DNA of 64,000 nucleotides from Begonia masoniana (Eukaryota; Streptophyta; Magnoliopsida; Cucurbitales; Begoniaceae). The stretch spans positions 14,106,954-14,170,953 of the forward strand of contig CM039508.1 of NCBI GenBank assembly GCA_022432975.1. Direction: 5' to 3'. Numbering within the stretch: position 1 is the first letter of the stretch; each line of letters opens with the position of its first letter. This document shows, piece by piece, positions 50,531-61,965 of the stretch. Below the pieces are notes generated by a model. It ran no database searches. It was given only the letters and a program-made list of their open reading frames with translations, and was not told the origin of the DNA. Position numbers and translations under genes: made by a program.

Positions 50531-50690
50531 TCGGTCTAAGCCCTCTATTATTACAACTTTGCCACTCGACCTAGTTTAAACCCACATGTAATTAATTACA
50601 CTTGTCTTAAAATTCTAAACCGCGAAGATTAAATGTTCATGACCGTTAATACAGTTAGGAAAATTACCTAGTCGTAACTCGGGTGTTACA

Positions 50691-50703
50691 TCCACCCCTC
50701 CTT
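50691..50703 (-). promoter_or_regulatory. Polypurine tract of element B
   Basis: aaggaggggtgga on the minus strand, immediately before the 3' LTR. Confidence 0.87.
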
Positions 50704-50731
50704 AAACAAAATTTTCGTCCTCGAAAATTGC

Positions 50732-51771
50732 TTAAGCAAATAACTCCGGATAATTGTCCAACATGTCCTGTCGTCGCTCCCAAGTGGCTTCTTCAATGCC
50801 GTGGTTTGTCCACAAAACTTTCACCAATGGGATTTCCTTGTTCCTTAGAGTTTTCACTGCAGAATCCAAAATTGTACCGGTTTCTCCTCATACTCCAAAG
50901 TCGGTTCAATTTCGATTTCTGATGGCACCACAACATGCGTTGGATCACGTATGCATTTCCTTAGCATTGACACATGAAAAACATTATGAACCTTCTCCAA
51001 TGACGGAGGTAATTGTATTCTGTAAGCTGTGTTTCCAACCTTTGCCAAAACAAGGAATGGTCTAATGAACCGTGGGTTAAGCTTCCCTTTCTTGCCAAAT
51101 CTTAGCACTCCTTTAAATGGTGAAATCTTCAGGAAGACTTCATCACCAACAGCAAACTCGAGGTCTCTCCTCCTTTGGTCTGCATAACTCTTCTGTTGAC
51201 TTTGTGCAGTCATCATCCTGTTTCTAATAATGGCGATCTTATCTGACATTTGCTGCAAGATCTCAGGGCCCAAGAGCTTTGCTTTGCCAACCTCATCCCA
51301 ATACAAGGGTGACCTGCACCTCCTGCCATAAAGCGCTTCATAAGGTGCCATACCAATGGTGGACTGATAACTGTTGTTGTAAGAAAATTCAACTAACGGT
51401 AGATGTCTATTCCAAGTTGTCTGAAAGTCCAACACACATGCTCTCAACATATCCTCAAGTATCTGAATGGTCCTCTCTGATTGGCCATCTGTCTGTGGAT
51501 GAAATGCAGTACTGAAGGTTAACTTTGTTCCTAACGTGCCTTGCAAACTTTTCCAAAATCGTGAGGTGAACCTGGGGTCACGATCAGAGACAATGGATAT
51601 CGGTGTTCCATGTAACCTTAGAATTTCTTGAACATACAAGTTCGCCAGTTGGTCCATTGTGTAGGTCATCTTTACAGGTAAGAAGTGAGCTGACTTGGTC
51701 ATTCTGTCAATCACGACCCAAATACTATCATGTCCTTTAGTTGTCTTTGGCAAACCTACAACAAAATCCAT
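50732..51771 (-). pseudogene. Integrase core, C-terminal domain and chromodomain of B
   Basis: The frame from 51771 has 305 codons. The catalytic D,D-35-E triad is visible at residue 2 (MDFVVGL), 63 (IVSDRDPRF) and 99 (DGQSERT), with exactly 35 residues between the last two. QKSYADQRRR and the GPY/F-like region (LNPRFIRPFLVL, VFHVSMLRKC) follow. A one-base deletion near 50868 moves the chromodomain (VKVLWTNHGIEEATWE) to another frame, which ends at TAA 50732-50734. Unlike A there is no poly-T block, so the integrase core itself is uninterrupted. Confidence 0.92.
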
Positions 51772-52375
51772 GGCAATGTTTTCCCACTTCCATTCAGGAT
51801 AGGTAGAGGCTGAAGGGTACCTCCAGGGCGTTGATGTTCTGCTTTAACTTGTTGGCATACCAAACATGATTCTACAAACTTAGCCACATCCCTCTTCATG
51901 TTTGGCCACCAATAATATAATCTTAAATCCCGATACATCTTGGTGTTACCAGGGTGCACAGAGAAGGAAGATGAATGGGCTTCAGCCAGAATTAACTTAC
52001 GTAACCCTTCATCACTAGGGACATACCATCTATCTCTAAACTTCAGGATCCCATCCTTGGAGAGACTAAACTCGAAGGTGGCGTCCTTCATCTTGATCAA
52101 TATTCTGTTATTCTCCTCTAAGTTCTTCTGTTGTGCTTCTTTGATCTTTTCCAAAATGGTTGGTTGGATAGTTAGAGTAGCAAGTAGACTCGACAGTCAG
52201 GAACTAACTCCAATTCCAATTTCTGAATCTCTGTCCTCAAAGGTATAGACACAGCTGATATCGCGGGTTGCATTGTTGCTGACATTCTGCTCAAGGTATC
52301 AGCTACAGCATTAGCCTTGCCTGGATGATACTTAATTTCGAAGTCATAGTCTTTAACAAATTCTAACCAACGTCT
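51756..52375 (-). pseudogene. RNase H to integrase linker and HHCC finger of B
   Basis: Sequence after the TAG at 52376-52378 continues in the pol frame to about 52197, including the [16 protein letters not shown] motif. A one-base deletion shifts the frame. The 132-codon frame from 52154 then holds the integrase zinc finger ([28 protein letters not shown]). A further deletion near 51805 shifts into the core frame. Confidence 0.88.
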
Positions 52376-54298
52376 CTATCTCATGTTTAATTCTTTTTGA
52401 GTGAAGAGATATTTCAAGCTCTTATGGTCAGAAAATACTTCGCACTGTCGTCCATACAAATAGTGTCTCCAAATCTTTAGCGCGAATACAACTGCGGCTA
52501 ATTCTAAATCGTGAGTGGGGTAGTTCTGCTCGTAACTTTTTAGCTGCCTAGAGGCATACGCTATAACTTTGCCTTCTTGCATCAAAACACACCCTAGTCC
52601 GACTTTGGACGCATCACAATAAACACTAAACTTCCCTTCTTCGGTTGGGAGGGTCAATAGTGGAGCTGTCGCTAACTTTAGTTTAAGTGTCAGGAAGCCA
52701 TCTTCACAAGCTTTGGTCCAAGAGTATTTGGTGTCCTTCTTTGTCAAACTAGATAAAGGTTTAGCTATCATAGAAAATCCTTTAATAAACTTCCTATAAT
52801 AACCTGCCAAGCCAAGAAAACTACGGACTTCACTGACATTCCTTGGCTGTGGCCAGTCCTTAACAGCCTGAATCTTGGTTGGGTCTACTGATATACCTTC
52901 AGCAGAAATGACATGGCCTAAAAAGTTGACCTTACTCAACCAGAATTCACATTTAGATAACTTGGCATACAGTTGATGCTGTTTCAGGGTTGTCAAAACT
53001 ATCCTTAAGTGTTCTGCATGGTCAGCTTCTGTCTGCGAGTATATAAGAATATCATCTATAAACACAATTACAAATTTGTCCAAATACTCACGAAACACTC
53101 GATTCATTAAGTCCATGAAGGCTGCAGGTGCGTTGGTCAACCCAAACGACATCACCAGGAATTCATAATGTCCATAACGGGTCCTAAAAGCTGTCTTAGG
53201 TATGTCACTTTCCTTAACCTTCAGTTGGTAATACCCCGAACGTAAATCTACTTTTGAAAACACTTTTGCTCCTTGCAGTTGGTCAAACAAATCATCAATC
53301 CGGGGCAAGGGGTACTTGTTCTTAATCGTCAGTTTGTTCAATTCTCTGTAGTCTATGCACATCCTCAAAGAACCATCCTTCTTCTTGACAAATAAGACAG
53401 GCGCACCCCAAGGAGAGCTACTAGAGCGTATGAATCCCTTGTCTACTAACTCCTGTAATTGGACTTTTAATTCTTTTAATTCGACAGGTGCCATACGGTA
53501 AGGATTCTTAAACACAGGTAATGCCTCGGAATATGTATCAATTACAAACTCTATTTCCCTATCAGGTGGTAATCCTGGCAAATCGTCCAAGAATGCTTCA
53601 GGGAACTCTCGGACTATAGAAATATCTTGTAGCTCTATCTTATTCTTCGCTCGGGTATACATTACACTAGCTAGATAACAATCACAACCATCTTTCAATA
53701 TCCGTTTAGCCTCTAGTGAAGTTATAATTGGCATTTTACTTACTTTTGGGATAGCTTGGAAGGTATAACGATCTCCATTTGGGGGTCGAAACTCTACTAA
53801 TCCAGACCTACAACTTATCGTGGCATAATGCCTGGATAACCAATCCATCCCTAATATCACCTCATACCCTTTCATGTCAATTACAACCAGTTCTACATAT
53901 AGTTTCTTACTTCCTAAGGTCACAACATCACCTTTAATAATCTGTTCAGAATGTAGGGACTTCTCCGATGGTAACATAACATCATATGACCTTTCGGCTG
54001 GTAAAAGTTCTAAGTTGTGTCGGCATACAAACAGAGTTGATATAAACGAGTGTGTGGCTCCCGTATCAATAAGCGTGTAAGCAGAAAAACCACAGATCAT
54101 GATGGTACCTGTTATGACTGTATGCTGCACGGTTTCCTCATCCTCCATCATTGCATAGACTCTTGGTGCTACCCTTGCACGGTTCGGGTCTGGCGGCATG
54201 GGGCAGTCTCTGGCTATATGTCCAATTTTGTCACACCTGAAGCATCGGCCAGAATGCAACTTGCACTCAGCTGGTGGTTCTTCTGGCAGTTGGGGCAT
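52376..54298 (-). pseudogene. Zinc knuckle, protease, RT and RNase H of B
   Basis: An open stretch of 640 codons. CCHC knuckle [14 protein letters not shown] at 19-32; protease [10 protein letters not shown] at 78-87; [10 protein letters not shown] at 150-159. RT spans about 261-450: [20 protein letters not shown], an intact FGLTNAP at 385-391 and FIDDILIY at 413-420. RNase H has catalytic D562 (YCDAS), E599 (DLELAAV) and D624 (FSDHKS). The frame ends at TAG 52376-52378, a C-to-T change of the Gln codon present in A. RT copies the genomic RNA to cDNA and RNase H removes the template. This is the best preserved enzyme block in the window. Confidence 0.95.
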
Positions 54299-55149
54299 AG
54301 AGGGGCCAATGGTCGTTTTCCCTTCCCTTGGTCATCATTTGGATTGAAAGGTCTCTTTATACCTTGCTGTTGTTGCTGTGGCCCTCTGTTCTGTTGCGGC
54401 TGCCATCCTTTGTTCTGACGAGGTGGCGGCTGAGTTTCCTTTGTGAACTTCCTTGGTTGCTCACACTGTGCATATGCTGTCATCTCAGCCTCTTCCAGCT
54501 CCAATGCCTTAGCCGTCACTTCTCCATAAGGTACATTGTGTATCCCAGCAGTCTTTACTTTCACGTACAAACTCGGCTTTAGTCCTTGAACAAATTGGTA
54601 AATCCTGTCCTCATCATCCTCAATCATTCGGGGAGCAAACCGCGACAAAGCATCAAACTTGCATATGTAGTCCGTCACAGAGCCAGTTTGTCGCAGGTTC
54701 ATGAATTCCTTCTTCTTGCTGGCCCGAACAGTCTTATTGAAGTACTTGTCAAAGAAAGCGATCTTGAACATCTCCCAAGTCATAGCTCCGGCATTAGCGG
54801 TGTTCTGGATTGAATCCCACCAATGCCTTGCACCCAATTCCAAATGAAAGACAGCGTACGTGACCTTATCTCCTTCATCAACCTTCGCATACTTAAACAT
54901 GTCTTCTATCTTTCGAACCCACTCCTCAGCATAGATAGGTTCTGAAACCTGTCCATTAAACACCGGGGGTCGAAGCCGGTGAAAACGCTCACCCCCATGA
55001 TCATGAGTTGCATTATTACTGGAGTTGCCTTGCTCCTCCTTAGCAGTCATCAGTTGTTCAATCTGGTGAGATTGGCGCATGACCAACTCTGTCAACTGAG
55101 CAATGGTATTGCTACCTTCATTGGTTTCTCTCTGCTGACCTCTAACCAT
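54275..55149 (-). pseudogene. gag of element B, frameshifted between the two cysteine clusters
   Basis: Start MVRGQQRET at 55149, the Met conserved in A and C; the 21 open codons upstream are leader. Domains as in A: FHRLRPPVFNG, AEEWVRKIEDMFKYA, ARHWWDSI, TWEMFKIAFFDKYF, FAPRMIEDDEDR. A Gln-rich linker and the first cluster CPNCQKNH follow. One base is missing just after it relative to A, so the second cluster lies in the next frame (54298 onward). In intact elements of this type gag and pol form one frame. Confidence 0.93.
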
Positions 55150-55296
55150 ATTGGGGTTCCTAAACACATAGTTATAGATACATCTTAACTTAGTGACATT
55201 TACTGAAATCATAAAAACTTACAGTTGCTGGAGAGTACTCAAGTGACAATCTGTGCTGGGAGGCAGTCTACAGAATCGGTTTTAGAACCTGGTTTA

Positions 55297-55308
55297 GCTC
55301 TGATACCA
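55297..55308 (-). promoter_or_regulatory. Primer binding site of element B (tRNA-Met type)
   Basis: TGGTATCAGAGC on the minus strand, four bases inside the right LTR (ggtcgttaca-attA-TGG...). Exact match to the usual site. Confidence 0.9.
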
Positions 55309-55312
55309 TAAT

Positions 55313-57730
55313 TGTAACGACCAGGGGGGATCGCCACGTAATTCATGACTTTACTCACTCCTTTCACTCTTTTATATATATATTTTTTTTACTAAGCAGC
55401 GGAAATACTAATTCTGTAGTCACATTTAGAATCTAGACAATAAAATAAGACATTTGGCTGGGGAAATTAAAACCCAAGGGCATCTGCCGAATCTCAACGA
55501 CAAAACTTCACTCTCATCTGCCGATCACTAAACGACAAAAACAGAAGAGAGCTCACATCTACCGATAAACTAAGCTACATCATCCGGTTATCCTGTGCAT
55601 TTCACGTGATTCATTAATCGCCCATTGGCAGATGTAAATTCTCACATCAACCGACCGTCACGTGCATCCCACACAATTCATTAAACATTCGTCGGCAGAT
55701 ATCTAAGCTGCATCTGCCGATGACGTCAGCCGGCAGCTAAACAAATTGTGACTGCCGATGACGTCAGCATGAAGATAGACAAACTGTATCTACCGATGAC
55801 ATCAGTAGGGAGATATATAAACTGTATCTGCCGATGACATCAGCAGGGAGATATATAAACTACATCTGCCGATGACTAGACGACAGAAAAAAAAATACTC
55901 CTTCATCACCCGATTGAAACACACGATATTTACCGATAGAAGTCTCACTGCTTCTACCGATAGGAAAACGCTCTGCACCTACCGATAGAGAAGCACGTTA
56001 CATCTCTCAATAGACATGATCATAAGTAAGTCTCAAACTTTCCAGACTTAACATTTCTATAAACAGAAATCAATGATTCCCTCAGAGTACCTATAGCGGA
56101 AGTCTTAAACAAAAGATATTCAATAAATTGTACCATCCTCAATTCAGTGACCAACCAGACAATTTCAAATCCCAGTACCATAACGCAACTTCATTCCATT
56201 TATACTTCTATATTAAAAATCATTACTAACGTTCATAGAGCATAAACTAGAGTTTCCATCACCATCCAGCCACAGACTTGCACCTTGAATACCATCCAGC
56301 AGCCAGTCCTAAACATCCTCATTGATTTTGAAGTCCTCACCTGAATGTTCTTCACCTACATCATAAGGTGTAACCGTAAGCCTAAGGCTTAGTAAGGAAT
56401 GCAATACTATCACGAGTGCATGAATGCATAATTCAGAGAAAACATGCTCATAAATCATTTCTGGTTCATGTTCTTGTTCGTATTCATCATTCGTAATCAT
56501 AGATCGTATTCATCTTTCATATCATTGTTCATATCGCTGAACCACATTCATCATTCGTATCATAGTTTATATCGCTGAACCATCTTCATCATTCATATCA
56601 TTGTTCATGTTGTGTGGGATGAGAGAGGATTTGTGCCGGTAAAGGGGGTTCGACAGTGAGTTTGATCATGGTCCCTACTGCGGGTCGTATTCTTATGTCC
56701 TACTGCGGATTGTGACATACGCCGAACCGCCCCCAACCCTCACTCATCCACGTTGTAGGGATTTTATCACCTTATCTTGTTCATGAGAAAACATGCTTTT
56801 AAAACATTTTCGTGTGCATAAAACATTGATAATGCATGAGCATGGGATTCTTTATCTCATCCTAGCTATAGGACAGAACAATCATCCAGTGTGAAAACTT
56901 ACCATCGAACTACTCATCAACATAAATGCTAGATAGTAACATGAAAGAACTACTGATCATCGTATGAGTTTCTACCTAGCATCCTTTGATGTAGGGTCCT
57001 ATTGACCGGGAAACCTATACATTCACTTACCTGGTCTCCTTAGCACTTTGAGCTCTTTCTCTTCAAATTTCTTCACCTAAAACATTCACATTGCAATAGT
57101 TAAAACAAAGTCCTATAAGTTCTAACCTCAAGTCATCCTAGGGTCTAATAGACAAAGCCATCCTGAATCCTTAGTCTAACGCTCTGTGCAAAATCTGTAA
57201 TCCAAGAACTGAAATAGACAGATTCGACTATCGGTTACTCAGGGTTGATTGTTTTTAAATGTCCAAAACTGATTCGGAATGACATTACCACTCTCAGATT
57301 AACAATGAACTATATTATTACCCTGTTGTTTAAGGATTTGAGTTACGGGTTCAAGCTGAAAACAGAGTTAAACGATTAACTGATAACTACATTGTCTAAC
57401 TCATACCTCGAGCGTAAGGTAACCGAGAAATAGCAAGGGAACTGGTCGTCGAAGGAAGGATTACAAGCAGGCAGAGGGCAAGAGCTTGAGAGAGAAGGAA
57501 TCGCCGAGAATGGAGGATGTCGGCTACAGTGAGTTAATGAGGTTTAAATCATTTCCACTTCCTTTAAATATCGGTCTAAGCCCTCTATTATTACAACTTT
57601 GCCACTCGACCTAGTTTAAACCCACATGTAATTAATTACACTTGTCTTAAAATTCTAAACCGCGAAGATTAAATGTTCCTGACCGTTAATACAGTTAGGA
57701 AAATTACCTAGTCGTAACTCGGGTGTTACA
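55313..57730 (-). repeat. 5' LTR of element B (2418 bp)
   Basis: tgtaacgacc to cgggtgttaca. TGACGTCA palindromes at 55721-55728 and 55759-55766. TATA-like TATTTAAA (minus) at 57563-57570. Short ttcatcattcgtatcat-type repeats lie at 56475-56610, as in the other LTR. Confidence 0.95.
57563..57570 (-). promoter_or_regulatory. Putative TATA box in the B 5' LTR
   Basis: TATTTAAA on the minus strand about 160 bp from the LTR start at 57730. As the 5' LTR it would drive the element's genomic RNA. Inferred from position and conservation. Confidence 0.42.
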
Positions 57731-60724
57731 CCACAATACACGTCGTTCTCATCACTTTAAGTTAAAACCTTGAATGTGAAATGGATAGCTTAGTTTCTAA
57801 CCACAAGACTTGTAACACTCAATCTCATTTGCTTGATACGTTCAACTTTGTTGGAACAAATCGATTAAGGTAAAGTTTCTTATACTTCATCAAATGCATT
57901 ACTAAGTCTTAATTACGAGTCCATAAAGGTTTTTGGGTACACAATACACATCGTTCTCATCACTTCAAGTTAAAACCTTGAATGTGAAATGGATAACTTC
58001 GTTTATAACAACAAGACTTGTAACACACAACCTCATTTGCTTGATACGTTCTGCTTTTTTGGAAAAAATCGATTGAAGTAAAGTTTCTTATACTTCATCA
58101 AACGTATTATTAAGTCTTAATTACGCGTCCATGGAGGTTGTTGGGTCTTCAATACACGTCGTTCTCTTCCCTTCAAGTTAAAACCTTGAATGTGAAGTGG
58201 ATAACTTTGGTTCTAACCACAAATCATGTAACACTCAACCTCATTTGCTTGATACGTTCAGCTCTTTTGGAACAAATCGATTGAAGTAATGTTTCTTACA
58301 CTTCACCAAACGTATTACTATGTCTTATATACGCGTCCATGAAGTTTATTGTGTCCTTAATACACATCGTTCTCGTCACTTCAGCTTAAAACTTTGAATG
58401 TGAAATGGATAACTTAGTTTCTAACCACAAGACTTGTAACACTCAACCTCATTTGCTTGATACGTTCAGTTCTTTTGGAACAAATCGATTGAAGTAAAGT
58501 TTCTTATAATTCATCAAACGCATTACTAAGTCTTAATTATGCGTCCATGAAACATATTGGGTCTACACGTCGTTCTTATCACTTCAAGTTAAAACATTGA
58601 ATGTGAAATGGATAACTTAGTTTCTAACCACAAAACTTGTAACACTCAATCTCATTTCCTTGATACGTTCAGCTCTGTTGGAAAGAATCGATTGAAGTAA
58701 AGTATCTTATACTTCATAAAACGCATTACTAAGTCTTAATTACACGTCCATGAAGGTTCTTAGGTCCTCAATACACGTCATTCTCATCCCTTTAAATTAA
58801 AAGTTTGAAGGTGAAATGGATAACTTAGGTTCTAACCAAAAGTCATGTAACACTCAATCTCATTTGCTTGATACATTCAGCTCTTTTGGAACAAATCGAT
58901 TGAAATAAAGTTTCTTATACTTCATGAAACGCATTACTTAGTCTTAATTACGCGCCCATAAAGGTTATTAGGCCCACAAAACACATCGTTCTCATCACTT
59001 CAGCTTAAAACTTTGAATGTGAAATGGACTAACTTAGTTTCTAACCACAAGACTTGTAACACTCAACCTCATTTGCTTGATACGTTCAGTTCTTTTGGAA
59101 CAAATCGATTGAAGTAAAGTTTCTTATAATTCATCAAACGCATTACTAAGTCTTAATTATGAGTCCATGAAACATTATTGGGTCCATACACGTCGTTCTT
59201 ATCACTTCAAGTTAAAACCTTGAATGTGAAATGGATAACTTAGTTTCTAACCACAAACTTGTAACACTCAATCTCATTTCCTTGATACGTTCAGCTCTGT
59301 TGGAAAGAATCGATTGAAGTAAAGTATCTTATACTTCATAAAACGCATTACTAAGTCTTAATTACACGTCCATGAAGGTTCTTAGGTCCTCAATACACGT
59401 CATTCTCATCCCTTTAAATTAAAAGTTTGAAGGTGAAATGGATAACTTAGGTTCTAACCAAAAGTCATGTAACACTCAATCTCATTTGCTTGATACATTC
59501 AGCTCTTTTGGAACAAATCGATTGAAATAAAGTTTCTTATACTTCATGAAACGCATTACTTAGTCTTAATTACGCGCCCATAAAGGTTATTAGGCCCACA
59601 AAACACATCGTTCTCATCACTTCAAGTTAAAACGATGAATGTGAAATGAACAACTTAATTTCTAACCACAAGACTTGTAACACTCAACCTCATTTGCTTG
59701 ATACGTTCAGTTCTTTTGGAACAAATCAATTGAAGTAAAGTTTCTTATAATTCATCAAACGCATTAATAAGTCTTAATTATGAGTCCATGAAAATTATTG
59801 TGTCCACAATACACGTCGTTCTTATCACTTCAAGTTAAAACCTTGAATGTGAAATGGATAACTTAGTTTCTAACCACAAGACTTGTAACACTCAACCTCA
59901 TTTGCTTGATACGTTTAGCTCTGTTGGAAAGAATCGATTGAAGTAAAGTTTCTTATACTTAATCAAACGCATTACTAAGTCTTAATTACACGTCCATGAA
60001 GGTTGTTAAGTCCTCAATACACGTCATTCTCATCCTTTTAAATTAAAACCTTGAATGTGAAATGGATAACTTAGGTTCTAACCACAAGTCATGTAACACT
60101 CAATCTCATTTGCTTGATATATTCAGCTCTTTTAGAACAAATCAATTGAAATAAAGTTTCTTATACTTGATGAAACGCATTACTAAGTCTTAATTACGCG
60201 CCCATAAAAGTTATTGGGTCCACAATACACGTCGTTCTTATCACCTCAAGTTAAAACCTTGAAATTGAAATGAATAACTTAGTTTCTAACTACAAGACTT
60301 GTAACACTTAACCTCATTTGCTTGATACGTTCAACTCTTTTAGAACAAATCGATTGAAGTAAAGTTTCTTATACTTCATCAAACGGATTACTAAGTCCTA
60401 ATTACGCATCCATAAAGGTTATTGGGTCCACAATACACGTCGTTTTCATCACTTCAAGTTAAAACCTTGAATGTTAAATGAATAACTTAGTTTGTAACAA
60501 CAAGACTTGTAACACTCAACCTCATTTGCTAGATACGTTCAGTTATTTTTGAACAAATCGATTAAAGTAAAGTTTCTTATACTTCCTCAAACGCATTATA
60601 AGTCTTAATTACCCGTCCATGAAGGTTATTGGGTCCACAATATACGTCGTTTTCATCACTTCAAGTTAAAATCTTAAATGTGAAATTGATAACTTAGTTT
60701 CTATCCACAAGACTTGTAACACTC
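57731..60724. repeat. 208-bp satellite array (right block, about 14 monomers)
   Basis: Distinct monomer subfamily: most copies read acaagacttgtaac where the left blocks read acaagtcatgtaac, and many read cttagtttctaac. A three-monomer segment is duplicated: cttcagcttaaaactttg starts near 58379 and 58997, and the following monomers recur in order. Confidence 0.96.
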
Positions 60725-60959
60725 TGTCATGACCCGAAGCCCAACGGGCTGCGACTCTCATAATCGTATTCTTATTCCTATTCTTGACTTGTATATCCTT
60801 TTTTTTTTTTTTTGCTAAGAGCATTGAGAACCACGTGAAAAATCTCATTTGAAATCACAAGAGAATTTCATGAAACATTTACTAAACTTAAAGAGGAAAT
60901 TTGGAAGAGTATACACTCGGGTTTAGAAAAAAGGGGAGGGGCAGAATCGGGTAATCAAC

Positions 60960-61165
60960 AGGGCCGATCGATCGGCTAAAATAGCCGATCGTTCGCCCTT
61001 CCTAAAATCACTCAGCCGATCGATCGCTCATACCATGAGCGATCGATCGCCCCTCAAAAATCAACACCGCCAATCGATCGCGCAACAGCCGATCGATCGA
61101 CACCTTCTCTGGTTTCTATAATAAAACTGGACCAGCCCACCGATTGATCGCAACCCCTGCTGATC
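60960..61165. repeat. Cluster of GATCGATCG-containing palindromes in the C LTR
   Basis: gccgatcgatcggct, gccgatcgttcgcc, agccgatcgatcgctc, gagcgatcgatcgcccc, caatcgatcgcgc, agccgatcgatcgacac recur within about 200 bp, at the place where the other LTRs have their ccgatcac or ccgatgacgtc subrepeats. The two central copies form an imperfect inverted pair around cataccatg. Confidence 0.85.
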
Positions 61166-61844
61166 GACCGGCATCTTCTCTGGCCAAAATTTTCCTCACA
61201 GCAAAACTCCCTTCCTCGCCTACAAACTACACCAGGACACCATACAATAAACTCATCTCAATTCCTCAAAATTCCATCAATCAAACCCACTTTAAATCAT
61301 TCAACAAGAAGCTTAAATTCACTAAATCATCCATCATTGAAAATCATAGGAAAACGAACGTTTAGACCATAGCGGAAGACAAAATGAGTATAAATCTCTT
61401 AGTCATAAATTCATCGTAAATCAAAGAATACTAACAATCATCCTATTTACTTATCATCGTACGAAAATCCTATAGAAATCCATTTCTACCTATAATCCAT
61501 TTCTACCACCCTCGGGTAAAATTGCCACCCAGCCACAAACACCGCCATGAGCACCATCCAGCAACCTCTCTTAGACATTGTCACTTGGATTGAGATCCTC
61601 ACCTTCCAACTCGTCACCTACATCATAAGGTTCAAACTATAAGCCTAATACTTAGTAAGGAGTGCAACACAATTGTATATAAAAGTTCATGAAATGCATG
61701 TTTCACAATAGTCATGTTCGTGTTCGTGGTCATTTTCTTATTCATCATTTACTTGGCATAAATTAAGAGAGGACACGGGGAAAAGGCAATGGAACATAAT
61801 CGTGGTCCAAACGGACAATAGTTGTAACGACTAGTCTGGTCCCC

Positions 61845-61965
61845 ACCAGCGGGAGGATCCGCGAACTATCGTGCAATATCAACCCGGCCTCCACCAGCGG
61901 GAGGATCCGCGAGTCTTCCTGCCAGTCCGGCCCCCACTAGCAGGAGGATCCGCGAACTGTACAAA
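61845..61965. repeat. Three-copy tandem repeat in the C LTR
   Basis: (c)ccaccagcgggaggatccgcga(a/g) appears at about 61853, 61903 and 61945 with short variable spacers (50-60 bp period). Unusually GC-rich for this window. Confidence 0.8.

Larger units (their letters stand above)
48278..50690 (-). repeat. 3' LTR of element B (2413 bp)
   Basis: tgtaacgacccgggg to cgggtgttaca. The first 0.9 kb has many small indels against the other LTR; the rest is nearly identical. TGACGTCA palindromes lie at 48683-48690 and 48721-48728. Confidence 0.95.
48278..57730 (-). mobile_element. Tekay/Del-like chromovirus B, full length (9453 bp)
   Basis: Minus-strand element with both LTRs complete (48278-50690 and 55313-57730), an exact primer site and a polypurine tract. 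A perfect 5-bp duplication ccaca (48273-48277, 57731-57735) lies inside a satellite monomer. Gag, CCHC knuckle, protease, RT, RNase H, integrase and chromodomain are all present. One stop (TAG 52376-52378) and four single-base deletions (near 54275, 52197, 51805, 50868) break the reading frame. The distal 1.48 kb of the two LTRs differ at only about a dozen places, suggesting a fairly recent insertion. Related to but distinct from A. Confidence 0.96.

Noticed and set aside
61144..61365. 73-codon frame in the C LTR
   Set aside because: LTR sequence without domain, not matched in related LTRs.
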